Below are positions 8,051-16,392 of a stretch of DNA of 46,869 bases, piece by piece. A program made the position numbers and the translations under genes. The stretch's first letter is position 1. Every line of letters starts with the position of its first letter. This stretch comes from Oligoflexia bacterium. Its GTDB lineage: Bacteria > Bdellovibrionota_C > UBA2361 > JAFLCA01. The stretch covers positions 1 through 46,869 of the forward strand of contig JAIBBV010000027.1 of assembly GCA_019694465.1 (NCBI GenBank), given 5' to 3'. The notes under the pieces were generated by a model. The model saw nothing but the letters and a program-made list of their open reading frames with translations. It was not told where the DNA came from and did no database searches.

Positions 8051-9742
8051 GTGGTGTCCCCAACAGCAGTATCAAGTCAAAGCGGTGCTGAGTCACCTTG
8101 GCCAGCTGTGTCAAGAGTTTCTAGCACAGAGGTGGTTAATGCTACAGCGCTAGCTACAAATCTATCGCCGCTAGAGCAGGCCCTGGGGAGTGCAGATAGA
8201 ACTCAACTATCAATGCAAGCGCCGGACTTTGTAGCGTACTTGAAGAGCAAGCCAATTTTGGAAGGTTCTTTTGGCGAACACCCACTAGAGAAGCTTGATG
8301 AAAGTCGAACTTTCACGCTCAGTGATGGTCAGCAGGCGCTTGCTCTTCGCATAAGAACGTTAGCGCCATCGGCCCTTGCTGAAACTGGTGCCTTGATTGC
8401 TGTGCTCGACGAGTTAAATCAGCTTCCCGAAGTTGGGGCAGTATTGCCCAAGGTCTTGGGGCTTGCTGTACAAGATGGACTTCTGTACGCCGTTGTTGAT
8501 GATTTTAGTCGCAATGAAGATTGGCAGTACGTTGGAGGAGCACGCGAGTCGCAGTGGAGTGCGCTAAAGGAAAAGCATGCAGATTTGGCCGCTACCTTTG
8601 AAGCGACCTTCAGTCCCACCGTAATTGCACGGATGGAAGAGTCAAATTGCATCGATACAAAGGGTGTTGGCTTTGATAACCTAATGATCGATGCATCTGG
8701 AGCCCTAAAATATCAAATCGACTTTTCAAGTCCGCAGCATTTTATTGATTCGGTTGCCCATGGTGAGGTCTTCAACATTAGCGGCCTTGGTCCAGATTCA
8801 TTCACATTAAAAGGCCGGGTCCGGGCGCCAAGTCTTGGCACCGCTCCGGGAGCTAGTCATGATTTTGTCTATCCAATGTACATAGTGAGTGATGGACGAG
8901 ATTTGGATCTTGTCTCTTATCCTGATGATGTGCGCCGTTACGCCGATATAGCCCAGGGCGGTAGGTCCTTTATTTCATACAGCGAACGTCCATGCGATCC
9001 ATCTCCAAGCGAACTGTCGCGCGACAACTTGTCTCAGCCTAAGTCGGTTGAGGAAGCGCTTATTTGGGCCGGTCGAAGGTATAACAGTGAGCGAGGAGTA
9101 CGTCTTTCTCCAGATGAGAGCTCGATTGGATACGAGACGGCCATAGTATTTGCTGTGCTTCAAGCTAAAGATGGGACCCAGCTTTTAGCTTGGTGCCCCG
9201 TGCGAGGAGAACATATCGAAGTATCGCTAACCCCAGGGTATGAGGCCCTAAAAACGGCGTTCCCTGAATATGATCCAATTTTATTCCAAAGCATTCATAC
9301 GCATCAGCTGTTGCCTTACTCTTTGCCCACTGTTCAACATTCAGTTGATCAGCGCTCCGCTGTCTACGGGTTACTGCCCAAACTTCCAGAATATGACAAG
9401 CCACATGATGGCTGTGCATGGCTGCAGAATGGAGCGGCAGTACTGGATGAAGTTGTATACATCCGTAAAGAGGGCTTAGTTGTCCCACCTAAGAGTGGGC
9501 AGCATGCAACGTTGACGGGAACTGGGACAGCAGTAGGGTGCGAAACGCTGCCACTATTTATAAATGGAACGCGTTTCCCGAATGGGCCAACTCAGGTCGA
9601 TAAGCAGCTAATGATACAGGCAGTAAGAGATCTTGAAACTCTAAAGAATGAGCCAAGTGTTGTCAGGGCTGTTGCAGGAAACCTCTTGGAGGCAGTTACT
9701 ACTGGTAATTGCATAGTTGGCAGTTGCAGAATCGCCAACTAA
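8051..9742 (+). CDS. Protein with degenerate protein-kinase-like N-terminal half and unknown C-terminal domain (possible JAB-like)
   Basis: 563 aa, GTG start at 8051 (a second GTG follows directly), with AGAGG about 10 nt upstream. The first 35 residues are Ser/Thr/Val-rich and disordered. Residues about 60-230 follow a kinase-like path: a beta strand with ALRIR in the position of the VAIK lysine strand, VLPKVLGLAVQDGLLYAVVDDF like the hinge region, and FDNLMID (D209, N210) followed by YQIDF (D224), resembling the catalytic-loop Asn and DFG Asp. The HRD motif and Gly loop are not clear, so it may be a pseudokinase. The C-terminal half contains IHTHQ (H416, H418) with Ser and Asp following (S431, D433). 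This recalls HxH...S..D of JAB/MPN or DUF4329-type proteins, but the spacing is not canonical. It is the only plus-strand gene in the 4.5-14.2 kb block. Confidence 0.4.
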   Translation: MVSPTAVSSQSGAESPWPAVSRVSSTEVVNATALATNLSPLEQALGSADRTQLSMQAPDFVAYLKSKPILEGSFGEHPLEKLDESRTFTLSDGQQALALRIRTLAPSALAETGALIAVLDELNQLPEVGAVLPKVLGLAVQDGLLYAVVDDFSRNEDWQYVGGARESQWSALKEKHADLAATFEATFSPTVIARMEESNCIDTKGVGFDNLMIDASGALKYQIDFSSPQHFIDSVAHGEVFNISGLGPDSFTLKGRVRAPSLGTAPGASHDFVYPMYIVSDGRDLDLVSYPDDVRRYADIAQGGRSFISYSERPCDPSPSELSRDNLSQPKSVEEALIWAGRRYNSERGVRLSPDESSIGYETAIVFAVLQAKDGTQLLAWCPVRGEHIEVSLTPGYEALKTAFPEYDPILFQSIHTHQLLPYSLPTVQHSVDQRSAVYGLLPKLPEYDKPHDGCAWLQNGAAVLDEVVYIRKEGLVVPPKSGQHATLTGTGTAVGCETLPLFINGTRFPNGPTQVDKQLMIQAVRDLETLKNEPSVVRAVAGNLLEAVTTGNCIVGSCRIAN

Positions 9743-9941
9743 TAGTGGTGAAATTCAGATAGGTCCATTAGCTATTCACAAAACCACACAATTTGGTGGA
9801 CTGCTGCGAAGTGGTCTTAACTACACTCAATAGTACCTGGCTTTTCGCGAAAATTGCATAGCCGTTGCCGATAGGGCCACACCATTTGCCAGGGGCGATG
9901 GAGGTATTTTGGATCCGAGGCGAGGCAATTGGCTGAACACA

Positions 9942-11210
9942 TCAATGTCTGTGATCGCCATGGCGTGGAAGCTTTAACTCTTGACCAGTGTATAGTAGTT
10001 CCAGTACTTGCTCGGCAGCGTGCTGACGGGCTGCTGCTTCAGTCGCTCCCTGGCCCTGGGCCAGCACTTGTTTGCCCAGTCGAATGCGACAATACCACCA
10101 TGGTTCTGAAGCTGAACGTTGCGAAGCATGAGGCTCATAAGTAGGTTTGAAGGTCCCCAATGACATCAACGTGTCAGCGAGCTCGGCTACAAAATCATGT
10201 GGACGCAACCAAGCTACGTTTGCTTGCTGCGCCTTAGCTTCGAGAGCTTCGCTAGGTTCAGCAGATCTCCATAATTCGAGTGCTGCTTGCCATCCAAACT
10301 TCAAAAAATAGGCGCCAAACATTGCCCTCAAGACTAGGATGTTACTGTGGCTATCCAATGTTTTGCCGGATTTCCTCAGACGTAAGTCAATATCCAAGCG
10401 TGTAGCCAGATCGCGCTGATATGCTAGCCCGGAGAATTCAATTTGATGACTAACAGCAAATGAATGCGTTGGAATTGGAGCTTGGCGACAGAGTTTGGCA
10501 AGTGGTGCCAGGCGGATCGCGCTTAGTCCAATTGCAACCAGGTTGGGGTGCCTTCCAATAATTGCTCCTGATTCCTGCGCTGTGAAGTTAGAGAATTCAG
10601 AATGTGGACGGCTCGAATTAGCAATGCGATTAAGGGTCGCAAGCCGGTCAGGCTCGGCCTGGAAGTAGAAACGTAGCTCGCCACTATTCTTGGCAATTGT
10701 CAGAAGAGTTTTGACGACAGCATCAATTCCAGCATCCAAGAATATAGCGCCGCACAGGCCTTCAAACATATCAGCGGCAGAAAAAGGCGTGCCACGGGTA
10801 ACTGGAGTTGATTGGCGAATTTTGCTAACCGAATCTCCTAATCCAGTATTCATAAAGTAAGCTCGGTACGTGGCATTTGATCCTGCTACACCGCGAAATT
10901 CAGTGTGGATCCCAGGCGCAGAGGCTATCAGTTGGTCAATCGCTAACCAAAGCGCTGAATCGCCTACCAGGTCTAAGCCCATAGAGTGCTTTGTTAGCCA
11001 GCGCTCCTTTCTGTCACCAACACCTAGGGCCGCTTCAAGCCAACCGAGATCGCTGAAGCGATGGCCAATAACATCTTGTACTCGCTGCAAGTCAGGATCG
11101 TTAGCGGTAGATAGCTGGCCGTTAACTGGCTTAAGTTGAGCCCCGTTGTCGCTTGGTCGCTCACCAGAGTGGTCTCTCCTGCCATTATCTAGTGGGTCAT
11201 GATGATGCAT
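9942..11210 (-). CDS. Tandem RNase III-domain protein with C-terminal dsRNA-binding domain (Dicer-like layout)
   Basis: 422 aa; ATG at 11210, no good ribosome site seen. Residues about 41-172 align with RNase III: GLDLVGDSAL at 78-87 matches the RLEFLGDSIL signature, and AADMFEGLCGAIFLD at 145-159 matches LADTVEALIGGVFLD. Of the E. coli catalytic acids, D45, D114 and E117 correspond to D84, D147 and E150, and E41 is conservatively Asp (D80). Residues about 195-316 repeat the fold: LVAIGLSAIRLAPL at 224-237 for the signature helix, then YQRDLATRLDIDLRLRKSG, then ILVLRAMFGAYFL at 291-303. Here all four acids are gone (V225, L229, L292, R295). Residues about 355-408 form a dsRBD (PTYE..., GQGATEAAARQHAAEQVLELL). 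Bacterial RNase III normally has one nuclease domain and about 225 aa. It probably binds or nicks dsRNA; partners are unknown. The second domain is my inference from pattern alignment. Confidence 0.65.
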   Translation of the reverse strand: MHHHDPLDNGRRDHSGERPSDNGAQLKPVNGQLSTANDPDLQRVQDVIGHRFSDLGWLEAALGVGDRKERWLTKHSMGLDLVGDSALWLAIDQLIASAPGIHTEFRGVAGSNATYRAYFMNTGLGDSVSKIRQSTPVTRGTPFSAADMFEGLCGAIFLDAGIDAVVKTLLTIAKNSGELRFYFQAEPDRLATLNRIANSSRPHSEFSNFTAQESGAIIGRHPNLVAIGLSAIRLAPLAKLCRQAPIPTHSFAVSHQIEFSGLAYQRDLATRLDIDLRLRKSGKTLDSHSNILVLRAMFGAYFLKFGWQAALELWRSAEPSEALEAKAQQANVAWLRPHDFVAELADTLMSLGTFKPTYEPHASQRSASEPWWYCRIRLGKQVLAQGQGATEAAARQHAAEQVLELLYTGQELKLPRHGDHRH

Positions 11211-11633
11211 ACTGCAAAAATTTGGGTCAACGACTTCTAGAGGGCATGCAGAATTTGGACCTCAATACGCTCTTAAATTGCCACGCTCCATGTATTGTGG
11301 CTTGCAGTACGCCGCAAGGCGAACTGTCATAAACTTTCGTACGGCCCCCAATTATAGTTATTCGTAGGAAGTAGAAAAGTTAAACTAGCCTCAAATAAAA
11401 TATTTAGAGATTGCCACCTAATATTTATGAGGCAGCAGCCTTAAGCTCAAACAGCGGCTCAGAAACTACTGATAGCCTGTGACATACCCGATATTGCTGA
11501 GATTGATCGCACATGGAAACGCACCTATGCATTGCAGCATCTGGTGATGTGCCTCATTTATTCTGAAGGGAATGATTACCTTAGCTTTTATGCTTTATAA
11601 ATATGAGCGGCAGTAAGCAGGCCTAATGTGCTA
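11211..11633. other. Intergenic, no gene seen
   Basis: About 420 AT-rich bases between two minus-strand genes, holding the promoter region of the RNase III-like gene. A 91-codon minus frame at 11588-11863 overlaps the HEELH gene out of frame and is not convincing. I see no repeats, tRNA or strong terminator. Confidence 0.35.
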
Positions 11634-14201
11634 CTAGGTTTGCCTGTTTGCATACACGCTGGCCCAAAAGTGCACTGACCCGTCAGTCGTTGAGTCGCGA
11701 ATCGCGCCCCAATCTGTTGCGCTTCCAGCGCCAGCAAGATTCTCGTATGAGACAATGTTGCACACTGCACGATAGTCAAATCGATCATCTGGAAGATTGT
11801 GCAATAGGATTGCCAGCTGTCTAACAAAGAAATCTCTTTCCTCGAAGGAGATGCTATTGGCACTTACATGATGGCTACCCGCCACAACAGATGCTAACGC
11901 CAAAATTCTTTCGTGGTGAGTGCGAGTTGCGCTTGGGTCTCGAATTGGCCTTAACTCCTCTATCGTTGACCAGTGAAGTTTGGGTATGGCAGCCCTTTCG
12001 AGGCTCCATCCCATATAGACGCCTACACTTTCTATCGCCCGTATCGCGTCTGGATCTTCAGCGATCTGACCTAGCTTGAGGTGCTTATCGGTATAGGAAA
12101 TAGTGGAAGCAATTACATGTGCGACTTGAATTCCACGCGCGACACGTTCCAAATGTAGGCGCTGTGCCTCAAAACGCTGGTAGTCGGGCAAAATCGTATT
12201 AGCAAAATTTGCCTCGGGTGGCGATTGTTTGCATGATTTCGCTGCTGCCACGATTGCCTCGGCTTCGGCGATCGATTGCACGCCTTGCCTTTCAAGTCTC
12301 TCAACGAGTATATCGGCCACTCTTCCAAGGTCGAACAGGCAGTTCCGAGTATCCCGACGAACTCGTTCGCCCTCTGAATCTGTTTCCCCGCCAACTTTAA
12401 CACCGGACCCTAGCTGGCGCCCGCCATGGTTTAGACCGCGCAGTGCCTCGATGTTGTTGCGCCTGCGACTTTCTGCGTTCACTGCTGGGTCTACTGCACC
12501 ACTAAGTTGTCTCGACTTTGCTAAAAGCGCCAGGAGGCTAGTATTTGATAGGTCTCTGACTGAATAACGCAATTCATCAATGGCAAAGAGACGAGTTAAC
12601 TCTTCAACGCTACCTTCAGTAATGCAAGTTAGTGTTTTAGTCAGCGCTGCATCGCAGCTAAGCCCGTCTTTGCGGGCCCTCGCAAAGCGAGCCTCAAGAG
12701 TTAGGCCTGCTTCAAATTCATAGCTGCCAACAATTGTTCCGTTGGAAACATTAGCCTTGAATGTCTTTAACCTTTCAGGAGCTGAAGGACCAAGCACACC
12801 TAAACAGTAGTCAATGAGAGACAGATATACTGACTGCCCATTCAAATTATGTCCCAACTCAAGCGAGCCAGATTCTAGATATGAGCAGGCGATACTCCTA
12901 TCAAATCCTATTACAGCATGTAAGGCCGCTAAGCCTTCCGTCCATAGCGCGCCGTGGCCAATGGAGGCAATTTGCTGCAATGTATTACCAAGACTGTGTC
13001 GCGCCTTAAGCCTGGCGATAATTGCATCTGCATTTACTGTCATCGGCTCCGAAAATGTATCTCTAAAAGCACATAGGCCATCCGTGAGGGCTTGCTTGAG
13101 TTGAGCGACGCGTCCCTGAGTGTATGCGATAAATTCAGAATCAGATATTCCAAGTAGAGCTTGGAATTTATGGAGATCGTGTGGCGGAAACTGCAAGACT
13201 AGTCCAAGTGCAAGGTATTGCTCGTCGCTGGCTGAGCGATCTAGAAGCATATCCACTGTGAGAAGATAATCCTTCAACAAGGCTGAAGCGTCTGCTTGGC
13301 AGATTCGGGCGAACCCTAACACCATGCTTTTTTCGGCCGCTGATAGATGTGGATTGGAGTTGAGAGCTTTAACAGCCTCTACACGAAAGTCGGAGACGTC
13401 AAGGTTTTCTAATTGAGTAATAGTCTCTCTTCCAGTAAAGCGGTAGGCAACAATTTCATCCCAGGCCTTTCTTAGCTGCCAGTTGACGGCCTCCGTTAGC
13501 TTAATGCAAGCGTCGGCTGCTGATTCGGCACGACGAATACTTAAGAAGGACTGTGGATTGGGCGGATCTGCTACTACTGCAAAAAGGCGATGCAGTTCTT
13601 CATGGCGCTGTATGACCTTGGCTGCTTCTGAGACGACGTCGTCTGCCACCAGAATATATCCAGCGCTGGCCTGCCCGACCGTGCTTGAAGATTGGAAGAA
13701 TAGGTCCTGGAGTACGGCTTTTGGGCCTCTGACTACCAATTCAAGGGGCGAATAGGCCACCTCAAGGCCATTAGAAACTGCGAAAGCCGAGCGAAGTCTT
13801 TGTGTATGTCCATCGAGGCCATCGACAAATTCACGCCCAGTGCGAGCAGCAGCTTTTGACAGACGATCAGCCCAGCGATCGATTGAGGAAGCTGTGGCGT
13901 CATCAACCTCTACATCTCCTAGTGCGTTAGCAATAACGCACAATATGTGTTCGCGAATTCTGGCTTGATCGCTAGTCTGGAAGGCGCTGGGGTGCTCAAA
14001 AAAAGCTTCAGCTGTTGCTGCTATAGCTTGAGCACGCTGAATGCGGGTAACAAGCTCTGGTGAAACTTGAAGGGTAGCTAATAGCGAATGAGCATTAAGG
14101 CCGCAATTCGCACTGGAGGGCGATGATTCATCCGCCAAATCTTGGCGTACAGATTGAGCCGAGCTAACCACTTGCTCGGGTCTCACAACGTTAGACCGCA
14201 C
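11634..14201 (-). CDS. Large putative zinc metallopeptidase (HEELH motif), unknown family
   Basis: 855 aa from a GTG at 14201 with GGGAG 7 nt upstream. No signal peptide or membrane segment. The first 45 residues are polar and Ser/Gln-rich; the rest is mainly helical. HEELH at residues 200-204 fits the HExxH zinc-peptidase motif, set at the end of a helix (SEAAKVIQRHEELHRLF). E249 in WDEIVAYRF, 45 residues on, could be a gluzincin-type third ligand. Just upstream of HEELH a short strand (GYILVADD) could be the edge strand these enzymes use to hold the substrate. The remaining about 600 residues match nothing I know and include a charged segment near the middle (GGETDSEGERVRRDTRN). HExxH can occur by chance, so peptidase activity is inferred. 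It shares the polar N-terminus and GTG start with the kinase-like gene and the HEIGH gene at 30.2 kb. Confidence 0.45.
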   Translation of the reverse strand: MRSNVVRPEQVVSSAQSVRQDLADESSPSSANCGLNAHSLLATLQVSPELVTRIQRAQAIAATAEAFFEHPSAFQTSDQARIREHILCVIANALGDVEVDDATASSIDRWADRLSKAAARTGREFVDGLDGHTQRLRSAFAVSNGLEVAYSPLELVVRGPKAVLQDLFFQSSSTVGQASAGYILVADDVVSEAAKVIQRHEELHRLFAVVADPPNPQSFLSIRRAESAADACIKLTEAVNWQLRKAWDEIVAYRFTGRETITQLENLDVSDFRVEAVKALNSNPHLSAAEKSMVLGFARICQADASALLKDYLLTVDMLLDRSASDEQYLALGLVLQFPPHDLHKFQALLGISDSEFIAYTQGRVAQLKQALTDGLCAFRDTFSEPMTVNADAIIARLKARHSLGNTLQQIASIGHGALWTEGLAALHAVIGFDRSIACSYLESGSLELGHNLNGQSVYLSLIDYCLGVLGPSAPERLKTFKANVSNGTIVGSYEFEAGLTLEARFARARKDGLSCDAALTKTLTCITEGSVEELTRLFAIDELRYSVRDLSNTSLLALLAKSRQLSGAVDPAVNAESRRRNNIEALRGLNHGGRQLGSGVKVGGETDSEGERVRRDTRNCLFDLGRVADILVERLERQGVQSIAEAEAIVAAAKSCKQSPPEANFANTILPDYQRFEAQRLHLERVARGIQVAHVIASTISYTDKHLKLGQIAEDPDAIRAIESVGVYMGWSLERAAIPKLHWSTIEELRPIRDPSATRTHHERILALASVVAGSHHVSANSISFEERDFFVRQLAILLHNLPDDRFDYRAVCNIVSYENLAGAGSATDWGAIRDSTTDGSVHFWASVYANRQT

Positions 14202-14439
14202 AACAACACTCCCACACTAGGAGCGCGCCTCTGGAGCGCACTCTGCTTACACCTTGAACCTATTAGGTATTATGCCGAAGCTGGGGTAGGGGTGATTTAA
14301 GCCAGCTTTGTAATTGTGAAATGGTTTCCGTGGCTTAAGGGAATTGTTCGGCCACCGACGCTACAGTTGACTTCCGGGGCGGTTACTTTGAACTCTCAAA
14401 GCTAGAGAATCCTTTAACTTTGCAATAGGGTTGTCGCCC

Positions 14440-14736
14440 CTATCTTGGAGAGCAACCAATGAGTATGTCCACTGCACCCTCACTTGGATCTGCCAGTGGT
14501 TCGACCAGTCTGTCGCAGAGGTAAATTTTTGACGGAGTGCTATCTAGATCGTAGTACCAGGCGTTCCCACCTTCAGCCATAGGTACAGAAACTTGAATAC
14601 AGAAGCAGACAGCTAATGGATCGATTTGCGCGTCCTTGGATGCTGCCGGATCGTAAATCTCCTCGCTAAGGGCTGGCACTGCAAACAGGCAAGTAAGGCA
14701 GAAAATGGGAGTCACTATGTACAGCATGTTTTTCAT
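14440..14736 (-). CDS. Small secreted protein, unknown
   Basis: 98 aa. I chose the ATG at 14736 because it begins a typical signal peptide, MKNMLYIVTPIFCLTCLFAVPALS, cleaved before EEIYDP. The frame stays open upstream to 14811, but that would bury the signal. The mature part is about 74 residues, acidic, with four Cys (CFC pair, LCDRL, GCSPR) that could form two disulfides in the periplasm. No ribosome site stands out. I do not recognise a family. It stands alone between the HEELH gene and the GH3 operon. Confidence 0.5.
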   Translation of the reverse strand: MKNMLYIVTPIFCLTCLFAVPALSEEIYDPAASKDAQIDPLAVCFCIQVSVPMAEGGNAWYYDLDSTPSKIYLCDRLVEPLADPSEGAVDILIGCSPR

Positions 14737-15158
14737 AAGAACCAGAACCAAATTGAGTAGAGTGCATCCGGAAACCAGCTCTAAAATATACTCCAAGATT
14801 GCCAGACCCATAAAATGGGGCTAGCGATATGAGGCCAACCGCATTCGCCGGATTCTCGGATAGCCTCTGATTCTTAGCTAACTCTTATCGAAGAGTGGCG
14901 CTACTCTGCTCCCGGCGATTTGTCACTTTCGCATCTGAATTACGAAAATTTACTAGGTCCGAAATGATAAGTCTTGGAGCGAGCTACTAGAAAATATCAC
15001 AATTTTCTGCAAAGCAGGTTGTCTGTGCGCATAGAGGAGAAAAGAGTGGGTAACAAGAAATGGTGGATTGTCTAGCTTTGCTTGTAGTCGGCGCCAGTAA
15101 AGTGAACCGGGGCATCCGCGTTAGGCGCTCTAGGCAGGCATTAGGGCAAAGGCTGAAA
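14737..15158. other. Intergenic, no gene seen
   Basis: About 420 bases between two minus-strand genes. On the plus strand a good ribosome site (GGAGA at about 15036) precedes a GTG that runs only nine codons to a stop. An ATG frame from 15060 continues about 50 codons into the GH3 gene without family resemblance. I treat both as chance. Nothing else stands out. Confidence 0.3.
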
Positions 15159-16289
15159 TTAATCAAATCCGGCTGGGATATACTGGAATTTTGTCCATTC
15201 AGAAAGTGGATCTAAGCGCTTGGCGAGGGCGGCGTGCCGCTCAAAGACCGATGAGTCTAAGGCTTGCACTGGGTAGCTATTCAGGCCAGACAGCAGTACT
15301 TCTATGCGAGAAATTGAGTCAAAAAATTCTTGTTCCTCTACCTTGTGGAGGCGGACAGCAGACTGCATTTCTTGGGCAGTATTTAAGGCGTCTTGCAGTG
15401 ATACTGAATCTCCAACAAACGCGAAAACATCCAAAGTTGCTCTCATCCCGGCGATGCTGAGTGAATTTTCTTGAACTTTGTCCGAGATTGCTTTCATTCC
15501 TAGGGCATCAGCAATGACTACGCCCTGGAAGCCAAGTTCCTCGCGCAAGATCTCGCTCAGAATCTTTCTCGATGTGGTCGCGGGCTCTTTGGGATCGACC
15601 TTTGGGAGTAGCAAGTGTGCTGTCATGATAGCGGGAACTCCAGCCTCGATCAGTGCCTTGAATGGTTGCAATTCATGCTCACGAAGTTCCTCGAGTGTCC
15701 TTTGTACAACTGGAAGCGCAAAATGCGAATCCTGTGCTGCGGCGCCGTGGCCTGGAAAGTGCTTCGCTACAGGTGCTATGCCATTCATCATAAGGCCGCT
15801 GGCAAACTCAAGCGCATGGACACACACTTCATCACGGCGAGAGCTAAAGGCACGTTGCTGAATAACCGGAGATCCCTCGTCAATGTCAGCCACCGGAGCG
15901 CAGCTCATGTTTACACCTAGCGATTTAAGCTCAAGTGCCATAGCCTGTGCCACCTCGCGGCAGGAATTTGCATATGCCCTGGCATAGGGGAAACGGGTTA
16001 TAGGCTGCGGCGGTCGAACCACGCGTCCACCTTCGTGATCGATCGAAACAATTAGACTTTCGCGTCCGATGGCGTTGCGAATATCAGTCAGCAGCCTTTC
16101 ATATAGCGCGAGCCACTCAGAATAGCTTTTACGGAAGGCAAAGTTTCTGGCACGTAACATGATGCCGCAGGGTTGAAGTTGCTCTAAGGCCTTTGCTTCT
16201 TCAAATGTTAGTTGTGTGCCTTGTGGCTCAACTAGTAGGCGCTGCCCGAAAGTACTAAGTTTATCTAGCTCTCGATTTAACTTCACCAT
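15159..16289 (-). CDS. Glycoside hydrolase family 3, NagZ-like beta-N-acetylhexosaminidase
   Basis: 376 aa from the ATG at 16289; the frame is open to a GTG at 16430, which would overlap the upstream gene by 38 bases, and neither start has a strong ribosome site. NagZ removes terminal GlcNAc from muropeptides or GlcNAc-anhydroMurNAc during cell-wall recycling. All hallmarks are visible: DHEGGRV at 84-90, KHFPGHG at 176-182 followed by DSH at 187-189 (the Asp-His acid/base loop typical of NagZ), and ADALGM with nucleophile Asp261. The length suits single-domain NagZ (about 340 aa). There is no signal peptide, so it is cytosolic. It is the last gene of the ABC transporter operon, which suggests that the transporter brings in a substrate related to amino sugars or that the link is only positional. 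Confidence 0.85.
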   Translation of the reverse strand: MVKLNRELDKLSTFGQRLLVEPQGTQLTFEEAKALEQLQPCGIMLRARNFAFRKSYSEWLALYERLLTDIRNAIGRESLIVSIDHEGGRVVRPPQPITRFPYARAYANSCREVAQAMALELKSLGVNMSCAPVADIDEGSPVIQQRAFSSRRDEVCVHALEFASGLMMNGIAPVAKHFPGHGAAAQDSHFALPVVQRTLEELREHELQPFKALIEAGVPAIMTAHLLLPKVDPKEPATTSRKILSEILREELGFQGVVIADALGMKAISDKVQENSLSIAGMRATLDVFAFVGDSVSLQDALNTAQEMQSAVRLHKVEEQEFFDSISRIEVLLSGLNSYPVQALDSSVFERHAALAKRLDPLSEWTKFQYIPAGFD

Positions 16290-16392
16290 GCTGTTTACTT
16301 TAGCACTCAAAGCTCTAAACACAAGATCGCGTCGCACAGGCTTGGAATTCGAATGCTGCAATTTGGTAAGTACAAGTGACCAAGATATGGAA

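Noticed and set aside
8051..9742. Firm call of a JAB/MPN protease domain
   Set aside because: HTH is present, but spacing to Ser and Asp does not fit HxHx7Sx2D, so I kept it only as a possibility.
15060..15215. Short plus-strand frame downstream of a GGAGA site
   Set aside because: The ribosome site leads into a nine-codon frame; the longer frame overlaps the GH3 gene and shows no family pattern.
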